From NCBI RefSeq assembly GCF_005503365.1, contig NZ_SCML01000032.1, positions 1 through 64,000 on the forward strand: DNA of 64,000 nucleotides, given 5' to 3'. This DNA comes from Hydrogenophaga sp. 2FB. Its GTDB lineage: Bacteria > Pseudomonadota > Gammaproteobacteria > Burkholderiales > Burkholderiaceae_C. The notes under the pieces were generated by a model that saw nothing but the letters and a program-made list of their open reading frames with translations, searched no databases and had not been told where the DNA came from. How positions within the stretch are numbered: position 1 is the stretch's first letter; each line of letters begins with the position of its first letter. This document shows, one piece after another, positions 49,625-58,205 of this stretch. The translations under genes and the position numbers were made by a program.

Positions 49625-51871
49625 TTGGCTGCTCCCCATCTCAAACTCCCCCATTCTCTTTCCCGCCCCCGCCAGGCGTTCAGCCCGCTGTGTCTGGCCT
49701 GCCTTGCGCTCATGGCGGGCTCGGCCCAGGCGCAGACCAGCGCCCCCACCACCTTGCGCGAAGTGGTGGTGAGTGGATCGCGCAGCGAGCGCGCGATCGA
49801 GGACGTGCCCGCCAGCGTCGACGTGATCACCGGCGAGGACCTCGATCCGGCGCGCGTGCAGGACATCCGCGACCTGGCGCGCGACATCCCGAACATGAGC
49901 GTGCGCCGCGCGGCGCAGCGTTTTAGCGCGGTCAACGGCCCGCAGGTGGGCTCCAACGGGCGCGAGGGCAACGCCGGCTTCAACCTGCGTGGCCTCGATG
50001 GCAACCGCGTGCTGCTCACGGTGGATGGCATCCGTGTGCCGCGCGAACTCACCAGTGGCGTGTTCGGCTCGGCCTCGTTCGGTCGTGATTACTACGACCT
50101 CGGCCTCATCTCGCGCGTGGAGATCGTGCGCGGCGCGAGTTCGGCGCTGTATGGCTCGGACGGCCTGGCCGGCATGGTGGCGATGTTCACCACCGAGCCC
50201 AAGGACCTGCTCAAGCCCGGTCAGGCCTTCGGCGGGCGCGTGGGCCTGAAGGCCAGCTCCGACGACAACAGCCGCGGCGTGGGCGTCACGCTCGTGGGCC
50301 AACCCAGCGACACCCTGCAATGGCTGGGCAGCGTGCAACTGGGCCGCAGCGAAGCGCTGGACAACATGGGCGAGAACCACGCCCTCAACAGCGACCGCAC
50401 CGCACCCAACCCGCAGAAAGACAAGAGCGTCTCCGCACTGGGCAAGGTGGTGCTCACGCCCGGTGGCGGGCAGCGCCACACGTTGGCGCTGGAGCACGTC
50501 GACAAGTCGGGCGAGGTCGAGGCCTACAGCGGCCGTACCGCCACCGCAACGGGCACCCTGGATCTGGACGGCACCACCGACATGCAGCGCACGCGCCTGA
50601 GCTGGGACGGCCGCTTCAAGCTCGGCACGGCCTGGGCCGATGAGTTGCGTGCCACCGTCGGCTACCAGCAGGCCGAATCGCAAGAGCTGGCGAGCGAGCT
50701 GCGCACATCGCCCGCGCCCACCAGCCGCTCGCGCGACGTCGCCTACACCGAGAAACTCTGGCAAGGGGTGCTGCAAGCCGAGAAGACGCGCGCGCTGGGC
50801 GCCGACTGGAGCCAGAAGCTGGTCTACGGTGTCGACGTGTCGGTCTCGAAGATGGACAACCTCGTCACCGGCACCGGCGCGCCGGGCTACGAAACCTACC
50901 CGCTCAAACGCTTCCCGCCCACGCGCGAGACCAACTCCGCGCTGTTCGTGCAGAGCGAGTTCGCCACCGAGCACTGGAGCGTGATTCCCGCGCTGCGCTA
51001 CGACCGCTTCGACCTCAAGGCCGAGAGCCACCCGCTGTACCCGTTGCAGCCCGCCAGTCTGTCGGACTCCGCGCTCTCGCCCAAGCTCGGCGTGATCTTC
51101 CGGCCAGCGTCGGAACTCAATCTGTTCGCGAACGTGGCCGCCGGCTTCAAGGCGCCAAGCGCGCTGCAGCTCAACAACAACTTCCAGAACATCCCGGCGA
51201 GCTACCGCACCATTCCCAACCCGAACCTCAAACCCGAGACCAGCCGCACGCTGGAGTTGGGCGCGCGCGACAAGGTGGGCCCGGTGCAATGGGAAGCGGC
51301 GGTGTTCAGCGGCCGCTACAAGGACTTCATCGACGAGCTCGTGCCCGTGAGCGGCACGGCGGGCAACCCCGCCAACCCGCTGACCTACCAGGCGATCAAC
51401 CGCGGCCAGGTGCGCCTGAGCGGCTTCGAACTCAAGGGCAAGCTCGCGCTGGGCGCGGCGACCGACTTGCGCCTGGCCTACGGACAGACCAAGGGCAAGG
51501 ACACGCGCCTGGGCGTGCCGCTCAACAGCGTCAACCCGGCGCGCCTCGTGCTCGGCGTGGACCACCGCGTCGGCGACTGGCGCCTCGGCGCGTCGCTGGC
51601 GCACACGGCGAAGAAGTCGATGAGCGACATCAACACCACCACGCCCAACATCGCCAACCAGTTCGCGCCACCGTCGTACACCACGCTGGACCTGCGCGCG
51701 AGCTGGCAGCTCAACCGTTCCACGCGCCTGAGTGCCGCGCTCCACAACGTGACGGACCGCAAGTACTGGGAGTGGGGCAACGTCATCGGCGTGGCCGCCA
51801 ACTCGCCGGTGCTCGACGCCTACACCGCGCCGGGCCGCGCCATCTCGGTGGCGCTGGTCACCGACTTCTAG
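49625..51871 (+). CDS. TonB-dependent heme/hemoglobin receptor
   Basis: 748 residues from a TTG at 49625, chosen because the ATG at 49535 lies inside the promoter -10 box and no other ATG precedes the signal sequence (FSPLCLACLALMAGSAQAQ). The TonB-box/plug start LREVVVSGSRSERAIEDVPASVDVITGEDL, plug GFNLRGLDGNRVLLTVDGIR, SSALYGSDGLAGMVAM and a 22-strand barrel ending VALVTDF match the TonB-hemoglobin/transferrin/lactoferrin receptor family. It imports heme across the outer membrane and leads the hmu operon. Confidence 0.9.
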   Translation: MAAPHLKLPHSLSRPRQAFSPLCLACLALMAGSAQAQTSAPTTLREVVVSGSRSERAIEDVPASVDVITGEDLDPARVQDIRDLARDIPNMSVRRAAQRFSAVNGPQVGSNGREGNAGFNLRGLDGNRVLLTVDGIRVPRELTSGVFGSASFGRDYYDLGLISRVEIVRGASSALYGSDGLAGMVAMFTTEPKDLLKPGQAFGGRVGLKASSDDNSRGVGVTLVGQPSDTLQWLGSVQLGRSEALDNMGENHALNSDRTAPNPQKDKSVSALGKVVLTPGGGQRHTLALEHVDKSGEVEAYSGRTATATGTLDLDGTTDMQRTRLSWDGRFKLGTAWADELRATVGYQQAESQELASELRTSPAPTSRSRDVAYTEKLWQGVLQAEKTRALGADWSQKLVYGVDVSVSKMDNLVTGTGAPGYETYPLKRFPPTRETNSALFVQSEFATEHWSVIPALRYDRFDLKAESHPLYPLQPASLSDSALSPKLGVIFRPASELNLFANVAAGFKAPSALQLNNNFQNIPASYRTIPNPNLKPETSRTLELGARDKVGPVQWEAAVFSGRYKDFIDELVPVSGTAGNPANPLTYQAINRGQVRLSGFELKGKLALGAATDLRLAYGQTKGKDTRLGVPLNSVNPARLVLGVDHRVGDWRLGASLAHTAKKSMSDINTTTPNIANQFAPPSYTTLDLRASWQLNRSTRLSAALHNVTDRKYWEWGNVIGVAANSPVLDAYTAPGRAISVALVTDF

Positions 51872-51912
51872 CCTCCGCTTTTCAGACAGCCACTTCACAG
51901 GAGCCACACGCC

Positions 51913-52245
51913 ATGCCCGCCGCCACACACGACGCCCGCTTCGACACCCAGGACGAGGAGTACACGCTGCCCAGCATGGAGGCCCTGCTGGCCGGCACGC
52001 TCGCGCTCATGACCGGCTACGCGCAGAGCGCGCGCGATTGCCCGCACAGAGCGCTCATGGCGCGCAAGCTGGTCTCCAACCTGCTCTACCTGTCGGCGCA
52101 CCCGCAGCTCTCGCCGCCCATGCAGATCATGGTGGCGAACCTGCGCACGCGCTGGCAGCTGGAGCTGGAAAACACCGCCGAGGCCGCCGCCGCACAACGT
52201 CGACCCACGCCCCTGTGGCACCCCATTCCCACCAGCGTGCAGTGA
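51913..52245 (+). CDS. Small hypothetical protein of the heme operon
   Basis: 110 residues with no signal peptide. A probable helical core (SMEALLAGTLALMTGYAQSA, ALMARKLVSNLLYLSAHPQL, MQIMVANLRTRWQLELE) and a Pro-rich tail are seen. CAGGAG precedes the ATG. It lies between the receptor and hmuS, so a role in heme handling is likely by position only. Confidence 0.7.
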   Translation: MPAATHDARFDTQDEEYTLPSMEALLAGTLALMTGYAQSARDCPHRALMARKLVSNLLYLSAHPQLSPPMQIMVANLRTRWQLELENTAEAAAAQRRPTPLWHPIPTSVQ

Positions 52246-52269
52246 CGCGCCCACCGCCAGGAGAAAACC

Positions 52270-53346
52270 ATGAACACCCACGACATCCGAACCGCTTTCC
52301 AGGCCGCACGCGCCAGCGGTCTGCGCGCCAAGGAAGCCGCCGAAGCGATCGGTCTGAGCGAGGGCGCTGCCATCGCAGCCCACACCGGCACGCACGACGC
52401 ACCCTTGCACGCCACGGGGTTGCGCAGCGACTGGTTGGGTTTGCTGCAGGCACTCGAGGTCTTTGGCCCGCTCATGGCGCTCACGCGCAACGAGACCGTG
52501 GTGCATGAGAAGACCGGCGTGTACCAGAAGGTCTCGGCCAGTGGCCCCGTTGGACTGGCCTTGGGTGAAGACATCGACCTGCGGCTGTTCTTCGCGCAAT
52601 GGCACGCCGGCTTCGCGGTGGCCGAGGCCTTGAAGTCGCGACCCGGCATGGGCCCGCCGAGCCTGCAGTTCTTCGACCGACATGGCGTGGCGGTGCACAA
52701 GATCTATGTCCGCGAACAGACCGACCTGAATGCGTGGCAAGCCCTGATCGAGCAGCACACCGACACGCAACCCGCGCTTGAGTTCGTCACACGGACCGAG
52801 CCGACGGTACCCGCACCGCAACCCGCACCCGATGTCGCCGCCTTCAGCGCCGCGTGGGGCGCGATGGCCGACACGCACCAGTTCTTTGGCCTGCTCAAGC
52901 AGTTCGGGCTCGAACGCCAGCACAGTTTTCGCCTGGTCGAGGGCCGCTTCACGCACCGCGTGGAGAAGGCGGCGCTGCGCGAGCTGCTGATGGAAGCGGC
53001 CTTCGATGGCACGCCCATCATGGTCTTCGTCGGCAGCCCGGGCTGCATCCAGATCCACACCGGCCCGGTCCAGCGCATCGAGCCGATGGAGAACCACGGC
53101 AAGACCTGGCTCAACGTGCTCGACCCGGGTTTCAACTTGCACCTGCGCGAAGACCTGATCGAACAAGTGTGGGTGGTCGAGAAACCCACCGCCGATGGCG
53201 TGGTGACGTCGGTCGAGGCGTTCGATGATCGCGGCGAACTGATGGCCATGTTCTTCGGCGCGCGCAAGCCGGGTCAGAACGAACTGCCCGCGTGGCGCCA
53301 GATCGTCGCGCACCTGCAGCAACCCCGCGTGGCGGCCGCGGCATGA
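52270..53346 (+). CDS. hmuS: Heme-degrading/heme-trafficking protein HmuS
   Basis: 358 residues of the HemS/ChuS family, built of two similar halves (first about 1-180: LRAKEAAEAIGLSEGAAIAA, NETVVHEKTGVYQKV, NLRLFFAQWHAGFAV-like; second about 190-350). These cytoplasmic proteins bind imported heme and release iron. AGGAGAAAACC precedes the ATG. The stop overlaps the next gene by four bases. Confidence 0.92.
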   Translation: MNTHDIRTAFQAARASGLRAKEAAEAIGLSEGAAIAAHTGTHDAPLHATGLRSDWLGLLQALEVFGPLMALTRNETVVHEKTGVYQKVSASGPVGLALGEDIDLRLFFAQWHAGFAVAEALKSRPGMGPPSLQFFDRHGVAVHKIYVREQTDLNAWQALIEQHTDTQPALEFVTRTEPTVPAPQPAPDVAAFSAAWGAMADTHQFFGLLKQFGLERQHSFRLVEGRFTHRVEKAALRELLMEAAFDGTPIMVFVGSPGCIQIHTGPVQRIEPMENHGKTWLNVLDPGFNLHLREDLIEQVWVVEKPTADGVVTSVEAFDDRGELMAMFFGARKPGQNELPAWRQIVAHLQQPRVAAAA

Positions 53347-53753
53347 GCGCCGGCACCGCCACCGCGCTGCGCGCGGTTGAACTGAAGGCCTTCGTGCCCG
53401 CGAAAGATTTCGAACTGTCCAAGCGCTTCTATGCCGAACTGGGCTTCACCCAGCGTTCCGAAGGCGGCGGCGTGGCGTACTTCTGCGTCGACAGCAGTGC
53501 CTTCCTGCTGCAGGACTTCTACGAGGCCGCACTCGCCGAGAACCTCGCCATGCACCTGCTGGTGCCGGACGTGCAGGCCTGGCGCGCGCACGTCGACGCG
53601 CGGGACATCGCCGGCCGCTACGGCGTGCGCATCACGCCGGTGAAGGCGCAGCCCTGGGGCATCACCGAGTTCGTGGTGATCGACCCTTCGGGCGTGTGCT
53701 GGCACATCGGGCAGAACACGCCCGGCTTCGAACCCGTGGGGCGCTTGCCATGA
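53343..53753 (+). CDS. VOC-family (glyoxalase-fold) protein in the heme operon
   Basis: 136 residues: LKAFVPAKDFELSKRFYAELGF, AYFCVDSSAFLLQDFYE, MHLLVPDVQAWRAHV and EFVVIDPSGVCWHIGQ match the vicinal-oxygen-chelate fold. Metal ligands such as the C-terminal Glu are not clear. Start ATG overlaps hmuS and the stop overlaps hmuT, so it is firmly part of the operon. Its function there is unknown. Confidence 0.85.
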   Translation: MSAGTATALRAVELKAFVPAKDFELSKRFYAELGFTQRSEGGGVAYFCVDSSAFLLQDFYEAALAENLAMHLLVPDVQAWRAHVDARDIAGRYGVRITPVKAQPWGITEFVVIDPSGVCWHIGQNTPGFEPVGRLP

Positions 53754-54634
53754 CCGTGCCATCCTGTCTCACTCGCCGGCGCGCGCTGCAAGGGCTCTCG
53801 GCCATGGCCGTGGCGGGGTCGCCGCTGGTTCTGATGGCCGCCACCGGCGCGCCGCGCCTGATCACCGTGGGCGGCGGCATCACCGAGGTGGTGTACGCGC
53901 TCGGCGCGCAAGACCAGCTCGTGGGCACCGACACCACCAGCCTCTATCCCGCCGCTGCGCTGGCCACGCCCAAGGTGGGCTACATGCGCCAGCTCTCCGC
54001 CGAAGGCCTGCTGGCGTTGCGGCCCGATGCCTTGATCGCCGGCACCGACGCCGGCCCGCCGGTGGTGCTCGACCAGTTGCGCAGTGCCGGTGTGCGCGTG
54101 GAACTTATCCACGCCGACCACAGTTGGGACGAGGTGCGCCGCAAGGTGGCGGCCGTGGGGCGCGCCGCGAGCCGCGAAGCCGCCGCGCGCGAACTGCAAG
54201 CGCGGCTCGACGCGCGCTGGCAGGCGGTGGGCGCGCGCGTGCATTCGGCGAAAGGCCCCGGGCCGAAGATCCTGTTCGTGCTCTCGCACAGCGCAAGCCC
54301 CATGGTGTCGGGCGAGCAGACGGCGGCCGATGCGATGATCCGTTTCATCGGCGCGCGCAACGCGCTCAGCGGCTTCAAGGGTTACCGGCCCATGACCGCC
54401 GAAGCCATGGCGCAAGCGGCGCCCGACATCGTCCTGACCACGACCCAGGGCATCGATGCCATCGGCGGCGAGGCGACATTCTGGCTACGCCCCGAACTCG
54501 CGTTGACACCCGCGCACGCGCGCCGCGCTTCGACCAACGCACTGGTGCACCTGGACGCGTTGGAACTGCTCGGCTTCGGCCCGCGCCTGCCCGACGTGGT
54601 CGAGCGCTTGCACAACCGCGTGGTGCGTGCGTGA
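53750..54634 (+). CDS. hmuT: Periplasmic hemin-binding protein HmuT
   Basis: 294 residues. The N-terminus TRRRALQGLSAMAVAGSPL resembles a twin-arginine signal. The type III solute-binding fold follows: APRLITVGGGITEVVYALGAQDQLVGTDTTSLYP, LRPDALIAG, GFKGYRPMTAEAMAQAAPDIVLTTTQG. It passes heme to HmuUV. The ATG overlaps the VOC gene stop by four bases. Confidence 0.92.
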   Translation: MTVPSCLTRRRALQGLSAMAVAGSPLVLMAATGAPRLITVGGGITEVVYALGAQDQLVGTDTTSLYPAAALATPKVGYMRQLSAEGLLALRPDALIAGTDAGPPVVLDQLRSAGVRVELIHADHSWDEVRRKVAAVGRAASREAAARELQARLDARWQAVGARVHSAKGPGPKILFVLSHSASPMVSGEQTAADAMIRFIGARNALSGFKGYRPMTAEAMAQAAPDIVLTTTQGIDAIGGEATFWLRPELALTPAHARRASTNALVHLDALELLGFGPRLPDVVERLHNRVVRA

Positions 54635-55710
54635 GCACCACGGCGCTGCCCCTGTGGCGCAGGTCGCTCGCGCCACGCCGCCTCCCGGGCCCCGCCTTGC
54701 TGTGGTCGCTCGGTGCGCTGCTGCTGGTCACGCTGCTGTGGGCCGCGGGCCAGGGCGCGTACAGCCTGCCCCTGCATGAGCTGCCGGGCGTGCTGCTGGG
54801 TGCGCTCACTGGCAACAGCAACGGCAGCGGCGCCGAGCTCGTGTTCTTCAACATCCGCTTGCCGCGCCTGGTGCTGGGGCTGGTGGCCGGCGCGGGTCTG
54901 GGCATGGCCGGCGCGCTCATGCAGGGCCTGTTCCGCAACCCGCTGGCCGACCCCGGGCTGATCGGGGTGAGCAGCGGCGCAGCGCTCGCCGCGGGCTTCA
55001 CCATCGTCATGGGCAACGCCTGGTTCCCCGACATGCCGCGCTCGCTCGGCAGCTGGACGCTGGTGCTCATGGCCTTTGGCGGTGGCCTCGCGGTCACGGT
55101 GCTGATCTACCTGCTCTCGCGCGGCGAGGGCGGCACCCGCGTGGGACTGATGCTGCTGGCCGGGATCGCGGTCAACGCCCTGGCCGGTGCCGGCCTGGGC
55201 TTGCTGAATTTTTTGGCCACCGACGAACAACTGCGCAACCTGCAGTTCTGGTTGCTCGGCAGCCTGGGCGGCGCGCGCTGGAGCGCGGTGGCCTTGGTTG
55301 GTGCCATCACGCTGATCGCGGGTGCGGTGGGTTTGCGCCTGGCGCGCCCGCTCAACGCGCTCGCGCTCGGCGAAGCGCAGGCCGTGCTGCTCGGGGTGTC
55401 GATCGAACGCGTGAAGCAGATCGCCATCGTGGCCACGGCGTTGGCCGTGGGTGCGGTCACGGCCACCACCGGCATCATCGGGTTCATCGGCCTGGTCGCG
55501 CCGCACATGGTGCGCCTGGTGGCCGGGCCCGATCACCGCTGGGTGCTGCCCGGCTCCGCACTGCTCGGTGCTGTGCTCGTGCTGCTGGCGGACGCGGTCG
55601 CGCGCACCATCCTGCAACCCGCCGAGCTGCCACTGGGCGTGCTCACGGCGGTGGTGGGCGTGCCGTTCTTTTTGCTGTTGCTGCGCAGCGCACACGGGAG
55701 GCGCTTGTGA
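54631..55710 (+). CDS. hmuU: Heme ABC transporter permease HmuU
   Basis: 359 residues of the FecCD/BtuC permease family with about ten membrane helices. RLPRLVLGLVAGAGLGMAGALMQGLFRNPLADPGLIGVSSGAALAA and GFIGLVAPHMVRLVAGPDHRWVLPGSALLGAVLVLLADAVAR are diagnostic. GTG start at 54631 overlaps the hmuT stop (GTGA), and its own end overlaps hmuV in the same way. Confidence 0.94.
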   Translation: MSTTALPLWRRSLAPRRLPGPALLWSLGALLLVTLLWAAGQGAYSLPLHELPGVLLGALTGNSNGSGAELVFFNIRLPRLVLGLVAGAGLGMAGALMQGLFRNPLADPGLIGVSSGAALAAGFTIVMGNAWFPDMPRSLGSWTLVLMAFGGGLAVTVLIYLLSRGEGGTRVGLMLLAGIAVNALAGAGLGLLNFLATDEQLRNLQFWLLGSLGGARWSAVALVGAITLIAGAVGLRLARPLNALALGEAQAVLLGVSIERVKQIAIVATALAVGAVTATTGIIGFIGLVAPHMVRLVAGPDHRWVLPGSALLGAVLVLLADAVARTILQPAELPLGVLTAVVGVPFFLLLLRSAHGRRL

Positions 55711-56663
55711 ACGCGCGCCGCTTCGACGCCGACTGGCGCAGCGCGTGTTGCGAAATGCCCGGTGGTGAAAGTCCGCACTGGTTTGACAGCGGCGTCGAAG
55801 CCGATGACCACGTGTTCGACACGCCGACGCTGACCGAGGGCGAAGGCCTTTGCGCGCGAGGCGTGGGCGTGCGCGTCGGCACCAGCACGCTGCTGCAGGG
55901 CGTGGACCTGCAACTCGCGCCCGGCGAGGTCGGTGCCATTCTCGGTCCCAATGGCGCGGGCAAGTCCACGCTGCTCTCGGTGCTCGCAGGCCTGCGCGCG
56001 CCCGACAGCGGCCGCGTGACGCTCAACGGCCAGGCCGTCTCGCCCGCGCAGGTGCACCAGCTCGCGCGCCACCGCGCGGTGTTGCCGCAGGAGACCGCGG
56101 TGGCGTTCGACTTTCGCGTGCAGGAGGTGGTGGAACTCGGGCGCTACCCGCACCACCTGCAGCCCTCACCGAACGAGGCCGCGATCGTGCGGGCGGCGAT
56201 GCAGGCCACCGGTGTGGCGCACATGGCGCAGCGCGCCATCGCCAGCCTGAGCGGCGGTGAGCGCGCACGCGCGCAACTGGCGCGTGTGATGGCGCAGATC
56301 TGGGAGCCCAGCGCCGATGGTGCGCCGCGCTGGTTGTTGCTCGACGAACCCACCGCCGCCCTCGACCTGCGCCACCAGCACGACACGCTGAGCACCGTGC
56401 AACGCTGGGCGCGCGAGCAGGGCGTGGGTGTGCTCGCGGTGCTGCACGACCCCAACCTCGCGCTGCGCTATGCCGATCGCGTGTGGGTGCTCGACGGTGG
56501 CGCATTGCGCGCCAGCGGCCACCCGGTGCGCGTGCTGCAACCCGCGCTGGTGCAGGGCGTGTGGCAGGTGCAGGCCAGCACCGCGCGCGCGGCCGACGGC
56601 GTGCCGCAATTGCTCATCGCGGCCGGCGGTCCGCCCTTGCCAGGGAAGGACCACAACGCATGA
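55707..56663 (+). CDS. hmuV: Heme ABC transporter ATP-binding protein HmuV
   Basis: 318 residues from a GTG at 55707. Walker A GPNGAGKST at 80-88, signature LSGGERARAQLAR and Walker B LLLDEPTAALD are intact. About 48 residues precede the first ABC strand (ARGVGVRVG), an extension with SACCEMPGGESPHWFDS that is not normal for HmuV and has no internal Met to start after it. Energises HmuU. Confidence 0.92.
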   Translation: MNARRFDADWRSACCEMPGGESPHWFDSGVEADDHVFDTPTLTEGEGLCARGVGVRVGTSTLLQGVDLQLAPGEVGAILGPNGAGKSTLLSVLAGLRAPDSGRVTLNGQAVSPAQVHQLARHRAVLPQETAVAFDFRVQEVVELGRYPHHLQPSPNEAAIVRAAMQATGVAHMAQRAIASLSGGERARAQLARVMAQIWEPSADGAPRWLLLDEPTAALDLRHQHDTLSTVQRWAREQGVGVLAVLHDPNLALRYADRVWVLDGGALRASGHPVRVLQPALVQGVWQVQASTARAADGVPQLLIAAGGPPLPGKDHNA

Positions 56664-57094
56664 CATACACCACCACCACGCTGCGCATCGCGCGGCACGA
56701 CAGCATGGCCGCGCGCGAGATCGCCATCGAACATGCCGTGCTCACGCGCCAGCTCGCCAGTGCGCAACGCCGCCTGAGCGAACAGGTGCAGGCCTGCACG
56801 CAGCGCATGGACGCACTCGAGAGGGAGGTGGTGCAGCTGCGCGCGCAGCTCGTCATGGCGCGCAGCTGCATGCTCTGGGGCCTGAACACGGCCGGCGTGA
56901 TGCGTCCCCTGGCGCGCCGCGCCCGCGTGGCGAGTGCCGCTGCCGAGGCCGTCGCGATGGCCGAGGCCAGCAATGTCATCTGCCAGACCGGCTGCGTCGG
57001 CCACGCCCATCCCTGGCTGGAGGCCGATGGCCAGTGCCGCCGGACGGGCGCTTCGTGCGCGCACGTGTCAGGTCACGCCGAGGACGCCGCGTGA
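56660..57094 (+). CDS. Coiled-coil, Cys/His-rich hypothetical at the end of the heme operon
   Basis: 144 residues, no recognised family and no signal peptide. Residues 25-75 form a probable coiled coil (LTRQLASAQRRLSEQVQACT, MDALEREVVQLRAQL). A helical Ala-rich middle is followed by CQTGCVGHAHPWLE and GQCRRTGASCAHVSGHA, with four Cys and three His closely spaced, a possible metal or heme site. The ATG overlaps the hmuV stop by four bases, so it is translated with the transporter. Confidence 0.75.
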   Translation: MTYTTTTLRIARHDSMAAREIAIEHAVLTRQLASAQRRLSEQVQACTQRMDALEREVVQLRAQLVMARSCMLWGLNTAGVMRPLARRARVASAAAEAVAMAEASNVICQTGCVGHAHPWLEADGQCRRTGASCAHVSGHAEDAA

Positions 57095-57104
57095 TGCGCA
57101 GGCG

Positions 57105-58202
57105 TTACATCACCGCCCAGTGGTTGTCGATCTGCAGTTGTTCGGTCCGTGCGGTGGCCTTGGCATCGATGCCTTCGGGCGCACACCACACGCCGTCGGC
57201 GCCGCTGGCCCACCAGTGACCTTGCGCGGTGGCCAGCGCATAGGCCTCGCGGTGCGCCACGTTCTGCGACCAGCGCGCATCGGCGCCGAACAGGGCCAGC
57301 GAATTCGCGCGTGGACAGCTCACCACGAAGCCGCCTTGCGGCAGCGCGCAGATGTCGCCGCCATAGCCTTGCACGGCGGGCTGCGCCACCGAGGCCTGCA
57401 GGCGCTGGCCGTTCCATGCGGCGAACACCGGCGCGCGCTGCTTGGCATCGGCGTCCGGGTGTTCGGCCTGCAGCGCGATGCCCACGGTCGATGACGCCGG
57501 GTCCCAGGCCAGGTGGCGGATGCTGAGAAACGGGTCTTCGAGGCGCCATTGGCCGAGCAGCCTGCCATCGCGCGGGTCCAGCGCGACGAGGGAGGCGTCC
57601 ATGCGGTCCAACTGGCGCTTGCTGCGGCCGGTCTCGGGCAGCGTGGGAATGCCGCCGTTGGCCACGATCAGGCTGCCCGCCGGGATCTCGCCCACGCGCT
57701 GTGGCAGCACGATGAGTTCGTGCGGGTCCATGCCGTGGGTGGCCCACTCGGCGGTCTTTTCCAACGTCTTGGCATCGCGCACACCCAGGCGGCCTTGCGC
57801 GTTGTCCAGGTTGGTTTCGGTGGTCCACAGCGTCTGTCCGTCGGCGCTGGCGATGGCGTGGCCATTGAAGCGGCGGTCGTCCTCGATCCAGTGCCATTGC
57901 GTGCGTCCGCTCACCGGGTGCCAGCGCAGCAACCAGTCGCCCGGGCGGCGCGCGGCGGCGAGCACGCTGCCACCGGCTTCGAGCAACAGCCCATGCGCGC
58001 GCGTGGGCACGGCGAGCGAGCGCTGCACCGACCAACGCGCGCCGTCCACGCCGATCACGCCGATGCGGTGTTCGTCCGATGTCTGCCAGGCCGAGAGCAG
58101 GCGCGTTGGACGCGCGGGCGTCGCGGCCCAGGCCGGCGCGAGGCCCATTGCGGCAGCGGCCAGCAACCATTGCCGGCGCGAAAGGAGCGCGGGGGGGCTC
58201 AT
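57105..58202 (-). CDS. DUF1513 periplasmic protein
   Basis: 365 residues with a twin-arginine signal SRRQWLLAAAAMGLAPAWA and a beta-propeller-like body (GLLLEAGGSVLAAARRPGDW, WHWIEDDRRFNGHAIASADG, NGGIPTLPETGR, LAWDPASSTVGIAL) of the DUF1513 family. The family is encoded beside imelysin and di-heme genes in iron-regulated clusters. Function unknown. ATG at 58202; a GTG directly before it touches the upstream stop. Confidence 0.85.
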   Translation of the reverse strand: MSPPALLSRRQWLLAAAAMGLAPAWAATPARPTRLLSAWQTSDEHRIGVIGVDGARWSVQRSLAVPTRAHGLLLEAGGSVLAAARRPGDWLLRWHPVSGRTQWHWIEDDRRFNGHAIASADGQTLWTTETNLDNAQGRLGVRDAKTLEKTAEWATHGMDPHELIVLPQRVGEIPAGSLIVANGGIPTLPETGRSKRQLDRMDASLVALDPRDGRLLGQWRLEDPFLSIRHLAWDPASSTVGIALQAEHPDADAKQRAPVFAAWNGQRLQASVAQPAVQGYGGDICALPQGGFVVSCPRANSLALFGADARWSQNVAHREAYALATAQGHWWASGADGVWCAPEGIDAKATARTEQLQIDNHWAVM

Positions 58203-58205
58203 CAC

